A stretch of 64,000 bases of DNA from Ignavibacteria bacterium. GTDB lineage: Bacteria > Bacteroidota > Ignavibacteria > Tepidaquicellales > Tepidaquicellaceae. Under the pieces are notes generated by a model that searched no databases, was not told the origin of the DNA, and worked only from the letters and a program-made list of their open reading frames with translations. The stretch is from positions 558,001 to 622,000 of the forward strand of contig JADJYU010000003.1 in assembly GCA_016719565.1 (NCBI GenBank), read 5' to 3'. The position numbers and the translations under genes were made by a program. Shown here piece by piece: positions 7,919-17,146 of this stretch; within the stretch, counting starts at the first letter, position 1, and each line of letters opens with the position of its first letter.

Positions 7919-8115
7919 ATTCTCTCTAAAGTCCAAACGTTTATAAAGATATTGATCATTGATCATTGATCATTGATAAATGATAATTGGCTTTCCCCCG
8001 TTCCCGATCTCCCCGATTGGGAACGTGCTTTTTATATGTTTCCCGGCATCTTCCCTGACTCTGTCGATATTCCTGTAAAGTCCAAACGTTTAATAATGAA
8101 TTGATCATTGATAAT
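7692..8115. repeat. Duplicated tail-plus-downstream segment, copy A
   Basis: The last 227 bases of the VCBS gene plus about 195 bases beyond its stop recur at 10192-10618. The first ~105 bases differ by several substitutions, while the rest, including non-coding DNA, is almost identical apart from one extra TGATCAT unit in copy B and small changes at the end. TGATCAT microsatellites fill 7953-7980 and 8098-8145. Confidence 0.85.
7999..8033 (+). terminator. Terminator of the VCBS gene
   Basis: CGTTCCCGAT pairs with ATTGGGAACG (one G-U) around a CTCCCCG loop, followed by TGCTTTTTATA. The same hairpin is copied at about 10506-10540. Confidence 0.7.
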
Positions 8116-8222
8116 TAATCATTGATAATTAATCATTGATAATTGTTTTAACCGCGCTATTGTATAATCTCTGCAGAAAATATTTCTTAAATTTGTATAA
8201 CCTCTTTAGGTAGAAAATAAAA

Positions 8223-8250
8223 GAACCCGCAAAATACTTTTTACGGGTTC
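8223..8250 (-). terminator. Terminator of the YCF48-type gene at 8279
   Basis: GAACCCG and CGGGTTC form a stem, extended by AAAA/TTTT, 28 bases past the stop on the minus strand. The following minus-strand sequence TTATTTTC is moderately T-rich. Confidence 0.55.
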
Positions 8251-8278
8251 AATAAATTATTAAATAAATTTCTTCGGG

Positions 8279-9562
8279 TTATTTGATTAATACCATACGT
8301 TTTGTCTGAACAAACTCACCAGCTTCAATTCGGTAAAAATAAACTCCGCTTGCAAAGTTAGTCCCGTTAAATTTTACCGAATAACTCCCTGCATTCTTGA
8401 ATTCATTAACTAAATTTAAAACCTCTCTTCCGCTAATATCATATACACTCATATTTACTAATTCAGAATTTGCAATACTATATCGAATTGTCGCAGAAGG
8501 ATTAAAGGGATTCGGATAGTTCTGATGGAGAATAAAGTTAGTAGGCATATCCAAAATTTCATTTGACACGCCAGTTATTCCGCCTGTAAAAGTTTTTAAT
8601 ATCAGTCCGCTGTCACCTGCAGCAAAACCGGTATCTTTATTAATGAATGCTACTCCATTGAGCCGCTTTCTTGTACCGCTGTTATGAATTGTCCAGTTTA
8701 CTCCGCCGTTAGATGTACTTACAATCAAACCGGTGTCTCCAACGGCATAAACTATACTGTTATCAACTGCCTGTAGCTTTCTTAATCTGGATTTAAAAGG
8801 AGCAAGAAAGGATTTTGTCCATGTTTCGCCGCTATTAATGGATTTTGCAACAACTCCGGTATCACCGGCTATATGACCGGCAACATATATTGTATCTGAA
8901 AATGGATTTGACATTGATTTTGCATGTATATATCTAATGTTTGAAAATAAACTTGTGCCTAAGTTCCAGTTATTCCCGCCATTTGTAGTTTCTAAAAAAC
9001 CGGTTGACGCTAATACAATAATATTATTTTCATCTGCGATGCTTATATCTTCGAGCTGCAATCCCGGTTCTCTTAAAATCTGAATCCAGTTTTGACCGGC
9101 GTTAGTTGTTTTGTGAATGAGTCCGTCATAGCAACATGGTGTGGGCATCGGATACAAATCGAGGCCAATAAAAAAACCTGTAAATTCATTTAAAAATGAT
9201 AAACCACTTGTAAAACCCATTCCGAAAAAGTCCGGTATGAAACTCATCGAAATCCAATTTACCCCTCCGTTAGTTGTAAGTAAAGGAGGAATGCTCCAGA
9301 TTGAACCTAGTAATGTATTGGTAAATGTACCGGTTATAATTCCCGGTAAATTTGGCGCAGTTGAATACCAGTTGTTTCCTGAGTTTATAGTTTTCAATAC
9401 AATCCCGTCAAATCGAATTGCAAAACCGGTATCTTTTTGCGGGAAAAAAATTCCTTTATATTCACTATTACCCATTGACACATTTACCCAGCCTGACTGG
9501 CTATATATAAGATCAATTTGACTGAGCGTCAGAGCCAAAAACAAAAAAATTCTTATTTTCAT
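8279..9562 (-). CDS. Secreted YCF48/BNR-type beta-propeller with T9SS tail
   Basis: 427 residues with a signal peptide ending near residue 21 (SQIDLIYSQSG). The body is a run of YCF48/BNR-like propeller blades marked by the recurring KTTNAGQNW, ETTNGGNNW, KSINSGETW and STSNGGVNW turns, with DTGFAAGDSG-type strands. The C-terminal ~80 residues are a T9SS sorting domain (NYPNPFNPSATIRYS ... VQTKRMVLIK). The tail is nearly identical to the one at 63003-63452. The role is probably surface binding; no catalytic residues are evident. Confidence 0.87.
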   Translation of the reverse strand: MKIRIFLFLALTLSQIDLIYSQSGWVNVSMGNSEYKGIFFPQKDTGFAIRFDGIVLKTINSGNNWYSTAPNLPGIITGTFTNTLLGSIWSIPPLLTTNGGVNWISMSFIPDFFGMGFTSGLSFLNEFTGFFIGLDLYPMPTPCCYDGLIHKTTNAGQNWIQILREPGLQLEDISIADENNIIVLASTGFLETTNGGNNWNLGTSLFSNIRYIHAKSMSNPFSDTIYVAGHIAGDTGVVAKSINSGETWTKSFLAPFKSRLRKLQAVDNSIVYAVGDTGLIVSTSNGGVNWTIHNSGTRKRLNGVAFINKDTGFAAGDSGLILKTFTGGITGVSNEILDMPTNFILHQNYPNPFNPSATIRYSIANSELVNMSVYDISGREVLNLVNEFKNAGSYSVKFNGTNFASGVYFYRIEAGEFVQTKRMVLIK

Positions 9563-10191
9563 GATCTTATTTAATTAATAACATTTTACGAATTTTGCTG
9601 CATATAATCCTGAGAATAAACTGATTTGAAAAATGAAAGAATCAAAAGCAAAAATAAACAATGCTTCAAAATAAACCTCCTTTATTTTTGTAACGCTTAT
9701 GAATAGCAAATTTAAAAGTTCTTAAATTTTATATTATTTAAAATAATAAATGTTTTTTTCATATCCGTCCTTTAATATTTTTAATCAGGACATTCTCTCT
9801 AATTAAGATTTTCTTTTCATAACATCCTCCGTTGTTAACATATAAAAAACTGTTTATTAATAATATGATTTAGATCATAAAAAAACAAAAAACCGCCGCG
9901 AATTTTCGCAGCGGTTTAGTAAATGTCAGAATCACGGATTAGTACGGATCAAATGATTACACGGATTTAAGCCATTGACCAAATTATTAAATCTTTAAAC
10001 TCATATCTCAAAATTTGAAACTTACAATTTTTTATTCATCATTTGTTATTTGTAATTGTTCATATCCGCTTCTTTAAAGATTATTTAAATTTACTTTAAT
10101 TTTCGTTTGGAGGGAATCTCTTTTTTCGTTTTGCGAATAATTATGAAAAATAATATCAAGTTATTTTATTCTATATGACTTACCGGTAAAC
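9563..10191. other. Intergenic stretch without genes
   Basis: I see no coding region here. The part next to 9562 should hold the promoter of the leftward gene. A bidirectional hairpin lies at 9889-9917. The remainder is AT-rich filler with simple runs. Confidence 0.5.
9889..9917. terminator. Bidirectional terminator-like hairpin
   Basis: AAACCGC(C)GCGAA pairs with TTCGC(A)GCGGTTT. A-rich DNA on the left gives a T tract on the minus strand. No gene obviously ends here, so it may be a leftover of a lost gene. Confidence 0.5.
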
Positions 10192-10417
10192 TCAATCCCG
10201 TCTCAAATATTTCCTACAGACTTTCGGAAAATGAATTTGTTACTTTAAAAGTGTATGATAATTCGGGCAGAGAAGTGAACACGCTTGTAAATGAATACAG
10301 GGAAGCCGGGTATTATAAAGCAGTATTTGACGGCAGCGGACTTGCAAGCGGAATATATTTTTACAAGCTCGCGGCGGATAATTTTAACCATACAAAAAAG
10401 CTGTCGCTGGTGAAGTA
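10192..10417 (+). pseudogene. Free-standing T9SS sorting-tail fragment
   Basis: An open frame without a start encodes only a sorting tail: LNPVSNISYRLSENEFVTLK, VYDNSGREVNTLVNEY, then the same residues as the VCBS protein through KKLSLVK. The passenger is absent; upstream DNA is non-coding. The first third carries conservative differences from copy A and the rest is identical, as if a different paralogue had been partly overwritten. Confidence 0.8.
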
Positions 10418-10618
10418 AATTCTCTCTAAAGTCCAAACGTTTATAAAGATATTGATCATTGATCATTGATCATTGATCATTGATAAATGATAATTGGCTT
10501 TCCCCCGTTCCCGATCTCCCCGATTGGGAACGTGCTTTTTATATGTTTCCCGGCATCTTCCCTGACTCTGTCGATATTCCTGTAAAGTCCAAACGTTTAA
10601 TAATGAATTGATCATTGA
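10192..10618. repeat. Duplicated tail-plus-downstream segment, copy B
   Basis: This matches 7692-8115 at a constant offset of 2500 bases up to the TGATCAT microsatellite, which is one 7-base unit longer here. It includes the copied terminator hairpin and two AAAGTCCAAACGTTT motifs. Confidence 0.85.
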
Positions 10619-10720
10619 TCAAATAATTGATAATTGACTTAACCGCGTAGTATTTTAAATGACTATTTGCATTCTGAAAATAATACCAACTACGAATTTA
10701 TTTTTTCAAGAAGGGAATAA

Positions 10721-10750
10721 AAAGCCGCAGATTCTTCATCCCACGGCTTT
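10721..10750 (-). terminator. Terminator of the gene at 10811
   Basis: AAAGCCG ... CGGCTTT with an inner GAT/ATC pairing; the minus strand continues with TTATT. It lies about 60 bases beyond the stop. Confidence 0.6.
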
Positions 10751-10810
10751 CATTTAAAATATAAATGTTAATCAGCAATAAATTACTAACTGTTAACTAT
10801 TAACTACTAA

Positions 10811-11728
10811 CTACTTGATCAGCATCATTTTCTTTGTCTCAATATAATCATCTGCCTGCAAAGTATAGAAGTACATTCCCGATGGTATGTTAACCGCATT
10901 AAAAACATATTGATAAGTACCTGTTGATTTTTTTTCATTAGCAAGCGTCGAAATTTCTTTACTAAGCTGATCATATACTTTCAATGTTACAAAAGAAGAT
11001 TTAGGTAATGAGAATTTTATAACAGTTGAAGGATTAAAAGGATTTGGATAATTTTGTTCTAAAATATAACCAATAGGAATTTCACCGGATATTTTTGTAA
11101 CATCAAGTAAAATAGATCCATAAGTAACTCCATCAATAACTGCCCCTACCATTGATTTTGAATATGCTCCTCCTAACAAAGGACTTCCATAGCCTCTGTA
11201 GAAAAACATATATCCGAATTTTTCAGCGTATGAATAAGAAGTTGTTCCTTCTATTGGAGCACCTAAAGTATCTATTCTTTTAACATAGCATAAAGTATCA
11301 CTTGTTCCGAAGATGTTTGTAATCTTCGTTGTTGAATTTATTGAACTTCTAAAAAAAGTACCATATGGGCAATCATTCCATATATATCCCATGGGCAAAT
11401 TAAATCCAATTTCCAGCCAACTACCGTATACACTATCTACACAGCCTGGACCTGCACCTCCATATAAGTTTAATGTTAATGTGTCAAAATAATAACGAAC
11501 ATAATATTTATTCATAGGAGGTTCATTATATATTTCCATTTTTTTATATATAAACCCATTAATTTTTTCTTCTGAAATAATTCTAGCGCTATATCTAATA
11601 TTAGTGCCTGTTTCATGATAAACATATTCATAGTAGCTGCCAAGTTTAAAAGGAGCTATGAAGACATCTTGTGCAGATACAACTGAACTTATAAATAAAA
11701 ACAATATTAGTAATATTTTTCTGAACAT
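10811..11728 (-). CDS. Secreted protein of unknown function with T9SS tail
   Basis: 305 residues. A signal peptide (about 1-19, ending VVSAQ) leads into a ~200-residue strand-rich domain I do not recognise, beginning DVFIAPFKLGSYYEYVYHET and containing several Tyr-rich strands. Such domains often describe a measured layout (PFKLGSYYEY) in secreted proteins of this group. The final ~85 residues are a sorting domain (LEQNYPNPFNPSTVIKFS ... KKMMLIK). Its start overlaps by one base the stop of an upstream gene fragment. Confidence 0.78.
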   Translation of the reverse strand: MFRKILLILFLFISSVVSAQDVFIAPFKLGSYYEYVYHETGTNIRYSARIISEEKINGFIYKKMEIYNEPPMNKYYVRYYFDTLTLNLYGGAGPGCVDSVYGSWLEIGFNLPMGYIWNDCPYGTFFRSSINSTTKITNIFGTSDTLCYVKRIDTLGAPIEGTTSYSYAEKFGYMFFYRGYGSPLLGGAYSKSMVGAVIDGVTYGSILLDVTKISGEIPIGYILEQNYPNPFNPSTVIKFSLPKSSFVTLKVYDQLSKEISTLANEKKSTGTYQYVFNAVNIPSGMYFYTLQADDYIETKKMMLIK

Positions 11729-12150
11729 TATTTGATCAGGATCATTTTTCTTATTGCCTCAAATTTACCGGCAACTATTTTGTAATAATAAATACCGCTG
11801 GCAAAACTAGAACCATCAAAGTTAACAAAATAATTACCCGGGTTTTTAATTTCATTTACCAATGATTTAATTTCTCTTCCGGAGTTATCATATATCTTGA
11901 TTTTTTTTGAATTTGCAGTTTGTAATTATTCTCACCGTAAATACCTTTATGATATCCTGCACCGGATGGAATGTTAAATGTGTTGTTTTTTATGACTCTG
12001 TTATTAGATGAAGTACTTGCATCATTTTTTATACTAATAATAGTCTTTGCCTTACTAAAAACACATCCGATTATGGTATCATTTCCGGAATTCTCAAAAG
12101 CAATTCCATTCCATAATTTTGAAGAATCGGCGGATTTATTTTATATTATT
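11728..12150 (-). pseudogene. Chimeric remnant: beta-helix piece joined to a T9SS tail
   Basis: Two pieces in different frames. The upstream piece (about 12145-11930) reads KLWNGIAFENSGNDTIIGCV and NNRVIKNNTFNIPSGAGYHK, the pattern of a right-handed parallel beta-helix. The downstream piece (about 11905-11728) reads KIKIYDNSGREIKSLVNEI to KMILIK, a sorting tail. The frame changes at an A8 run, and the residues between the usual beta-helix end and the tail, including the NYPNPFNP block, are missing. It is therefore most likely a deletion remnant of one gene. Confidence 0.65.
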
Positions 12151-12167
12151 CTAATTTAATTTAATTT

Positions 12168-13583
12168 TCATCTGATTATCATCATTTTTTTAGTTATTGA
12201 CAAATTATTATTTATCAATTTGTAATAATAAATGCCTGAAGATAGTTTATTACTACTAAAACTTACACTATATTTTCCTTCTGTAAAAAATCCATTTGCT
12301 AATATATTAATTATTTTACCTGTAATATCGTAAACTTCTAATTTTATCAATGAAGATTTATTCAATTCAAAATTAATGATCGTAGATGAATTAAAGGGGT
12401 TTGGGTAATTCTGATATAACTTAAAACCGGCAGGTAATTGATTTTCTATAATATTTGTATTCACGGTAGGAGCGTTTCCTAATGAATCAGTTTTTATCAA
12501 ATATATATTCTGATCTATTTGTGTTGACTGAAGATAAGTTGTATAACCAGTAATTAAAAAACCGTTATCTGAAGTTTCAAAAATAGATGATGAATAATCA
12601 GATTCAATTCCACTTGAATTAAATAGTTTTCTATTTAGAATATCCCCGTTTTCATTTATTAAGATGAAGAGAATATCATCCGATGAAGTACCTAATCCTC
12701 CGGCAATTGCAAAATTTCCTTTTGTAGTTCCGACCATACTTCGTGATGAATTTGTTTGAGGCAAGACATTTTGAAAAATTACATTCCCTGAAGAATCTAT
12801 TTTCGTAAAATGAGCTTCTGTGCTATAAAAATCGCTGTAAAGTCCTGTTATTAACAATTCTTGGTTTGATATAGGAACAATTGCAGCTCCACCTTGTTTA
12901 TCCCCCTCTCCATTAGAACCAAAATCCTTTGACCAAATTAAATCACCATTCAAAGAAAACTTTGCAATAATTGTTTTTATTCGGCTTCCCTCAGTTGAGC
13001 CCGTAAGGTATATAAAATTGTCATCGGATTTGCAGAAATCCTCAGGATAAGTTTCCCATTCCGATGACGTAAAAGTACTTTGCCATATTGAATCACCGCT
13101 ACTATTCATCATAATCAAAAAGCCTATTCTTGGAAAAGAAGTTGATCCGCATATTACTAAATTACCATTGCTTAAACAACGAACCGACCTAAATAATGTA
13201 TATTGGTTATTTATATGGAAAAATTTCCTCCAAATAATATCACCGGTTTTATTAGTCTTTATCAAAACTCCATTCCCCGCGAGATTTCCGGAAATTATTA
13301 GAGAGCTATCATCACATTGTCGTATCCGGAAACCTATAACGGTTGAGTCAACAATCTTAGACCACTCTTCATTACCAAACCTGTCTAGTTTTAGTAATAG
13401 TAATCCAGCACCAACTGAACCAAACCTAGTCGCCAGAACTACATACCCTCCATCAAAAGTTTGAATTCCGTTTCCTACAGATTCAGGTAGTGGTGAGCTA
13501 TACACTCTCTGCCATGTTAGTGGCTGAGCCTCTACCGAAACCACTATAATCAAAAGAAAAAAAATGTTCAGAAAAATTTTCAT
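12168..13583 (-). CDS. Secreted beta-propeller protein with T9SS tail
   Basis: 471 residues. A signal peptide (1-19, VVSVEAQ) precedes seven or so repeats with the shape TxDGGYVVLAxxxG ... LLLKLDRFGNEEWSK, SDDNFIYLTGSTE ... IIAKFSLNGDLIWSK and TSDNGFLITGYTT ... YLIKTDSLGN. This is the delta-60/PQQ-like propeller pattern seen in many secreted FCB proteins. A sorting tail (QNYPNPFNSSTIINFEL ... ITKKMMIIR) ends it. The role is unknown; surface binding is the usual guess. Confidence 0.82.
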   Translation of the reverse strand: MKIFLNIFFLLIIVVSVEAQPLTWQRVYSSPLPESVGNGIQTFDGGYVVLATRFGSVGAGLLLLKLDRFGNEEWSKIVDSTVIGFRIRQCDDSSLIISGNLAGNGVLIKTNKTGDIIWRKFFHINNQYTLFRSVRCLSNGNLVICGSTSFPRIGFLIMMNSSGDSIWQSTFTSSEWETYPEDFCKSDDNFIYLTGSTEGSRIKTIIAKFSLNGDLIWSKDFGSNGEGDKQGGAAIVPISNQELLITGLYSDFYSTEAHFTKIDSSGNVIFQNVLPQTNSSRSMVGTTKGNFAIAGGLGTSSDDILFILINENGDILNRKLFNSSGIESDYSSSIFETSDNGFLITGYTTYLQSTQIDQNIYLIKTDSLGNAPTVNTNIIENQLPAGFKLYQNYPNPFNSSTIINFELNKSSLIKLEVYDITGKIINILANGFFTEGKYSVSFSSNKLSSGIYYYKLINNNLSITKKMMIIR

Positions 13584-13699
13584 TTTAAAATCTATATTGA
13601 AAATTGATTTGAGAAAAAAGAAGAGAAATATTTGACTGTTACTTTCATATACTGGATATTATTTAAAGAAATCTAAATTATATAAATTATATAAACAAA

Positions 13700-15187
13700 T
13701 CATTTTAGGAGAACAAAACTCTTTACAAACCTTTCTTTTGAGGAAGAAATAATATACTGATACACACCGGAGCTGATGTTTCCTGATTCAAAATTTATTT
13801 TATAAGATCCTGCAGACAGAAACTTATTAAAAACTTCTTTTACCTTTTGACCAAGATTGTTATAAATTTCAAGTTTATAGAAATTATTCTGTGAGATATC
13901 AAATCCGATCTGTGTACTGTTATTAAAGGGATTCGGATAATTTTGACCAAGAGTAAAATTTGAAGGGATTTCTGTAGATATTTGTGTTATTGAAGTTACA
14001 CTATCCGGATTACTAAAAGATCTTATGTTTGCATAAACATCAAATTGTCCATTACGATTGTCCTGCCAGACACTAATGATTCTATTATTTGAAATATTCA
14101 GATCAGATAAGAGTTTCCAGGATGAAGGAACTTCATTCGAAATTGAAAAGCTGTTTCCAAGGAATGTACGGTTAGAATTCATTCTTTGTATTTTCATAAG
14201 ATTACCCTCAGTTATTCCTATCGCTGCTTCACCATTAGGGCGTAAGAACAATGCAGTTGGCGGAGTATCTACAGCAATTAAAAGATTATTTCCAAGTGGT
14301 GTTGCTGTAGAAGAATAATACTGGCAATATGTGAGATAACTTTGCGTCGATACTCTCGTTTCCAACCATGTAATACAAAAGTTACCGGATGAGTCAGATG
14401 AAATTTTAGGATAAATCTGTTCATCAGTAAGACTTGAATTAACCTTCGTATTATTACCTGATTTTTCCCCTATAGCATTAAACCGCTGGAAATAAATATC
14501 ATATGATTGATGATTTAGTCTGTTGTCCTGCCAGCAGATTATAAAACTTCCATTATGATGAACTGTAAGACTGGGATACCTTTTTCTTGAATTTATTCCA
14601 GTATCACTTACATTACTGTTTACTCCAATTTTATTTCCTGCCCGATCAAACATTTGGAAAAGAACCATATCACCTGTTGAAGGCAAATAAAACTCCCATG
14701 CTATAATAAAATTTCCGATATCATCTACTCCGATTACCGGAATAGTGTTTGAGAAAACCGTATCACATACTTGAGTAATTGGCGAAAGGGGATTTGCATT
14801 CTTATCGAACATTCTCATTACAAGATTGGAGTTACTTTTATCTGTCCAGCAAACTATAAAATCGCCATTCTTCTTTACAACTATATCGGGTGTTTGAGCA
14901 GTATCGGCAACAGGATTGACTCTGAAATTGGATCCGATTTTATTTCCAATGTAATTAAAACGTTGTCCATAGATTGTGACATTAGGTGCAGCTGAGGTAG
15001 AATTTCTTTCATCCTGCCATACAATAACAAAATTTCCTGAACTGTCCGATCCTGCTTTTCCTACAAAATGGGAGTAAGAAGTATTATCATCATTAACTTT
15101 AAAATCCGGAACGAGCTGAGCAAATGAATTTGTTAAAGAAATTATTATCAGAATTGATAAAAGAAATATTTGCAGGAATTTGTTCAC
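13700..15187 (-). CDS. Secreted propeller-like repeat protein with T9SS tail (paralogue 1)
   Basis: 495 residues with signal peptide (about 1-23, ending NSFAQ). The body has six or so ~55-60-residue repeats of the form DSSGNFVIVWQDERN ... IYGQRFNYIGNKIG and HNGSFIICWQDNRLN ... IYFQRFNAIGEKSG. The sorting tail is NYPNPFNNSTQIGFDISQN to VKSFVLLK. It is a full-length paralogue of the protein at 15595-17118, and its tail is shared with the otherwise unrelated protein at 17147-18499. No catalytic motif is visible. Confidence 0.84.
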   Translation of the reverse strand: MNKFLQIFLLSILIIISLTNSFAQLVPDFKVNDDNTSYSHFVGKAGSDSSGNFVIVWQDERNSTSAAPNVTIYGQRFNYIGNKIGSNFRVNPVADTAQTPDIVVKKNGDFIVCWTDKSNSNLVMRMFDKNANPLSPITQVCDTVFSNTIPVIGVDDIGNFIIAWEFYLPSTGDMVLFQMFDRAGNKIGVNSNVSDTGINSRKRYPSLTVHHNGSFIICWQDNRLNHQSYDIYFQRFNAIGEKSGNNTKVNSSLTDEQIYPKISSDSSGNFCITWLETRVSTQSYLTYCQYYSSTATPLGNNLLIAVDTPPTALFLRPNGEAAIGITEGNLMKIQRMNSNRTFLGNSFSISNEVPSSWKLLSDLNISNNRIISVWQDNRNGQFDVYANIRSFSNPDSVTSITQISTEIPSNFTLGQNYPNPFNNSTQIGFDISQNNFYKLEIYNNLGQKVKEVFNKFLSAGSYKINFESGNISSGVYQYIISSSKERFVKSFVLLK

Positions 15188-15230
15188 TTTATTATTTTTG
15201 TTAATAAAATAAAATTATATTTATAAATTG

Positions 15231-15542
15231 TCAAAGGATTTTTCTAATCCCCATTTCTCCCGCAGCTTCAAGTACTCCATTATCTGCAACCCATTTTAAT
15301 TGTTCATTAGTAAACGGTTGAAGAATATCGTTTCCATTTACATATCTTCCATCAGGAAAGTCAATATATATAACAGCAAATTTTCCGGTTTCAACATTAT
15401 TCCACCAGGGTTGTAGATAGTTTGGAATTGGATCTTGAACTATTTGATTCATATCCTTTTGATATAATGTTGGTTCGTCATTTGAAAATAATTGAAATGG
15501 AAAAATTAAAATCAGAAAAGTAAAAATAAAAAGTTTTTGCAT
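15231..15542 (-). CDS. Short secreted protein, probably a truncated N-terminus
   Basis: 103 residues: a signal peptide (about 1-20) then DEPTLYQKDMNQIV and the segment FAVIYIDFPDGRYVNGND. A strand of the type VIYIDFPDGR occurs at the start of M6-like secreted metalloprotease domains, but no HExxH follows because the frame stops soon afterwards. It is probably the leftover N-terminus of a larger enzyme, lost when the neighbouring T9SS genes duplicated. A stand-alone small secreted protein cannot be excluded. Confidence 0.5.
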   Translation of the reverse strand: MQKLFIFTFLILIFPFQLFSNDEPTLYQKDMNQIVQDPIPNYLQPWWNNVETGKFAVIYIDFPDGRYVNGNDILQPFTNEQLKWVADNGVLEAAGEMGIRKIL

Positions 15543-15594
15543 TTTTGTATCCTCCTTTTTCCGAAAACGGAATGTTTAATTTGAGAAAATTAAT

Positions 15595-17118
15595 TTATTT
15601 TACAAGAACAAAACTCTTTACAGACCTTTCCTTTGGGGAAGAAAGAATATACTGATAAACTCCGGTGCTGATGTTTCCGGATTCAAAATTTATTTTATAA
15701 GATCCTGCAGACAGAAACTTATCAAATACTTCTTTTACTTTTTGACCAAGGCTGTTATAAATTTCAAGTTTATAGTAATTATTCCGGGAGATATCAAATC
15801 CGATCTGAGTACTGTTATTAAACGGATTTGGATAATTCTGATGCAGCGAAAAACTTTCCGGAACAAAAGAGGAAGTTTGAACAATATTTACTGTTGTATC
15901 CGGATTCGCAAAAGATCTGATATTGCAGTAGACATCAAACGGACCATTTCTTCTGTCACTCCATATACTAATAATTTTATCCTCAAATATTTTTACATCA
16001 CTGTAATACTTATCTGTATTCAGAAATTGATCTGATACTAAATAATTATTTCCGATCTGATTTCCATTTTGACTATATCTTTGAAAATAGCATTGAGGAA
16101 TGTTTGGTCTGAATTCACTCCATCCTATGATAAAATCTCCATTAGGTTTCATATTGATCCCTGCCACGCCTTTCCCGAATTGCAATGAGCTGTTTGTAAC
16201 TCTGAAATTCTGACCGGTCTTTATTCCTGAATTATTATATCTTTGTGCAAATACTTCACCATGAGAATTATCAAGCCTGTTATCACTCCAGGCAATTACA
16301 AAATTTCCGGTAGAATCTGAAGATATTTTTGGTGCGATTTGTTGGTTTGTATTTACAAGATCATCATTTACCATTTGATTAACTCCGACCTTATTCCCCA
16401 ATTTGTCATAGATCTGCATATAAATATCATCTGCATTATCCATTCCCGGCGGGCGGGTATCATTCCAGACTATTATAAAACTTCCGTCATTTCTGACTGT
16501 GATGTCGGGGTTCTTATGAGTATAGTTTCCGGAATCATCGTTTACTTTTTGATTGCTTCCGATTTTATTTCCATCGGAGTCTATTTTTTGAAATAAAATA
16601 TCTTTTTGCGACCATGTTATGAAAAATTCATTTGTAATGTTTACACAAATTGAAGGACCAACATTAATTTGCCCCAGTGAATCATTGATAATTATTTCAT
16701 CAGTAAGTGGTGTTCCAATTTTAGAAAAAATTCTGCATTTTACTTTTGTAACTATAGTCAAATTATTATTTACATCTAACCAACAAACTGCAAATTTTCC
16801 ATTCTTAGCTACTGCAATATCGGGCAATAATGAAGTGTCGGGATTAATATTCACTTTGAAATTAGAACCAAGAAAACCTCCTAATGAATTAAATCGTTGA
16901 CAATATACATTACTTCTACCGTTTCTATTGTCAGTCCAGGTTAAAACAAAATTACCCTGACCATCAACACCTGATTTTGCTGAATATTGAGATTGATTCG
17001 TAGTATCATCATTCACCCTAAAATCATTTACAAGCTGCGGATAAATATTATGTGTGATAAATACACTAAGAAATAATACAAAAAAAGTGAGAGGATATAT
17101 TTTGGAAAATCTTTTCAT
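15595..17118 (-). CDS. Secreted propeller-like repeat protein with T9SS tail (paralogue 2)
   Basis: 507 residues, same architecture as the gene at 13700. A signal peptide is followed by repeats such as DGQGNFVLTWTDNRNGRSNV, KNGKFAVCWLDVNNN, NDGSFIIVWNDTRPPG and DSTGNFVIAWSDNRLD. The sorting tail NYPNPFNNSTQIGFDISRN ends in VKSFVLVK. The upstream leader of the next gene (15547-15595) matches 18503-18550, which shows that these genes multiplied by tandem duplication including flanking DNA. Confidence 0.85.
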   Translation of the reverse strand: MKRFSKIYPLTFFVLFLSVFITHNIYPQLVNDFRVNDDTTNQSQYSAKSGVDGQGNFVLTWTDNRNGRSNVYCQRFNSLGGFLGSNFKVNINPDTSLLPDIAVAKNGKFAVCWLDVNNNLTIVTKVKCRIFSKIGTPLTDEIIINDSLGQINVGPSICVNITNEFFITWSQKDILFQKIDSDGNKIGSNQKVNDDSGNYTHKNPDITVRNDGSFIIVWNDTRPPGMDNADDIYMQIYDKLGNKVGVNQMVNDDLVNTNQQIAPKISSDSTGNFVIAWSDNRLDNSHGEVFAQRYNNSGIKTGQNFRVTNSSLQFGKGVAGINMKPNGDFIIGWSEFRPNIPQCYFQRYSQNGNQIGNNYLVSDQFLNTDKYYSDVKIFEDKIISIWSDRRNGPFDVYCNIRSFANPDTTVNIVQTSSFVPESFSLHQNYPNPFNNSTQIGFDISRNNYYKLEIYNSLGQKVKEVFDKFLSAGSYKINFESGNISTGVYQYILSSPKERSVKSFVLVK

Positions 17119-17146
17119 GACATTTATTTATTTCAAAATAAATAAT

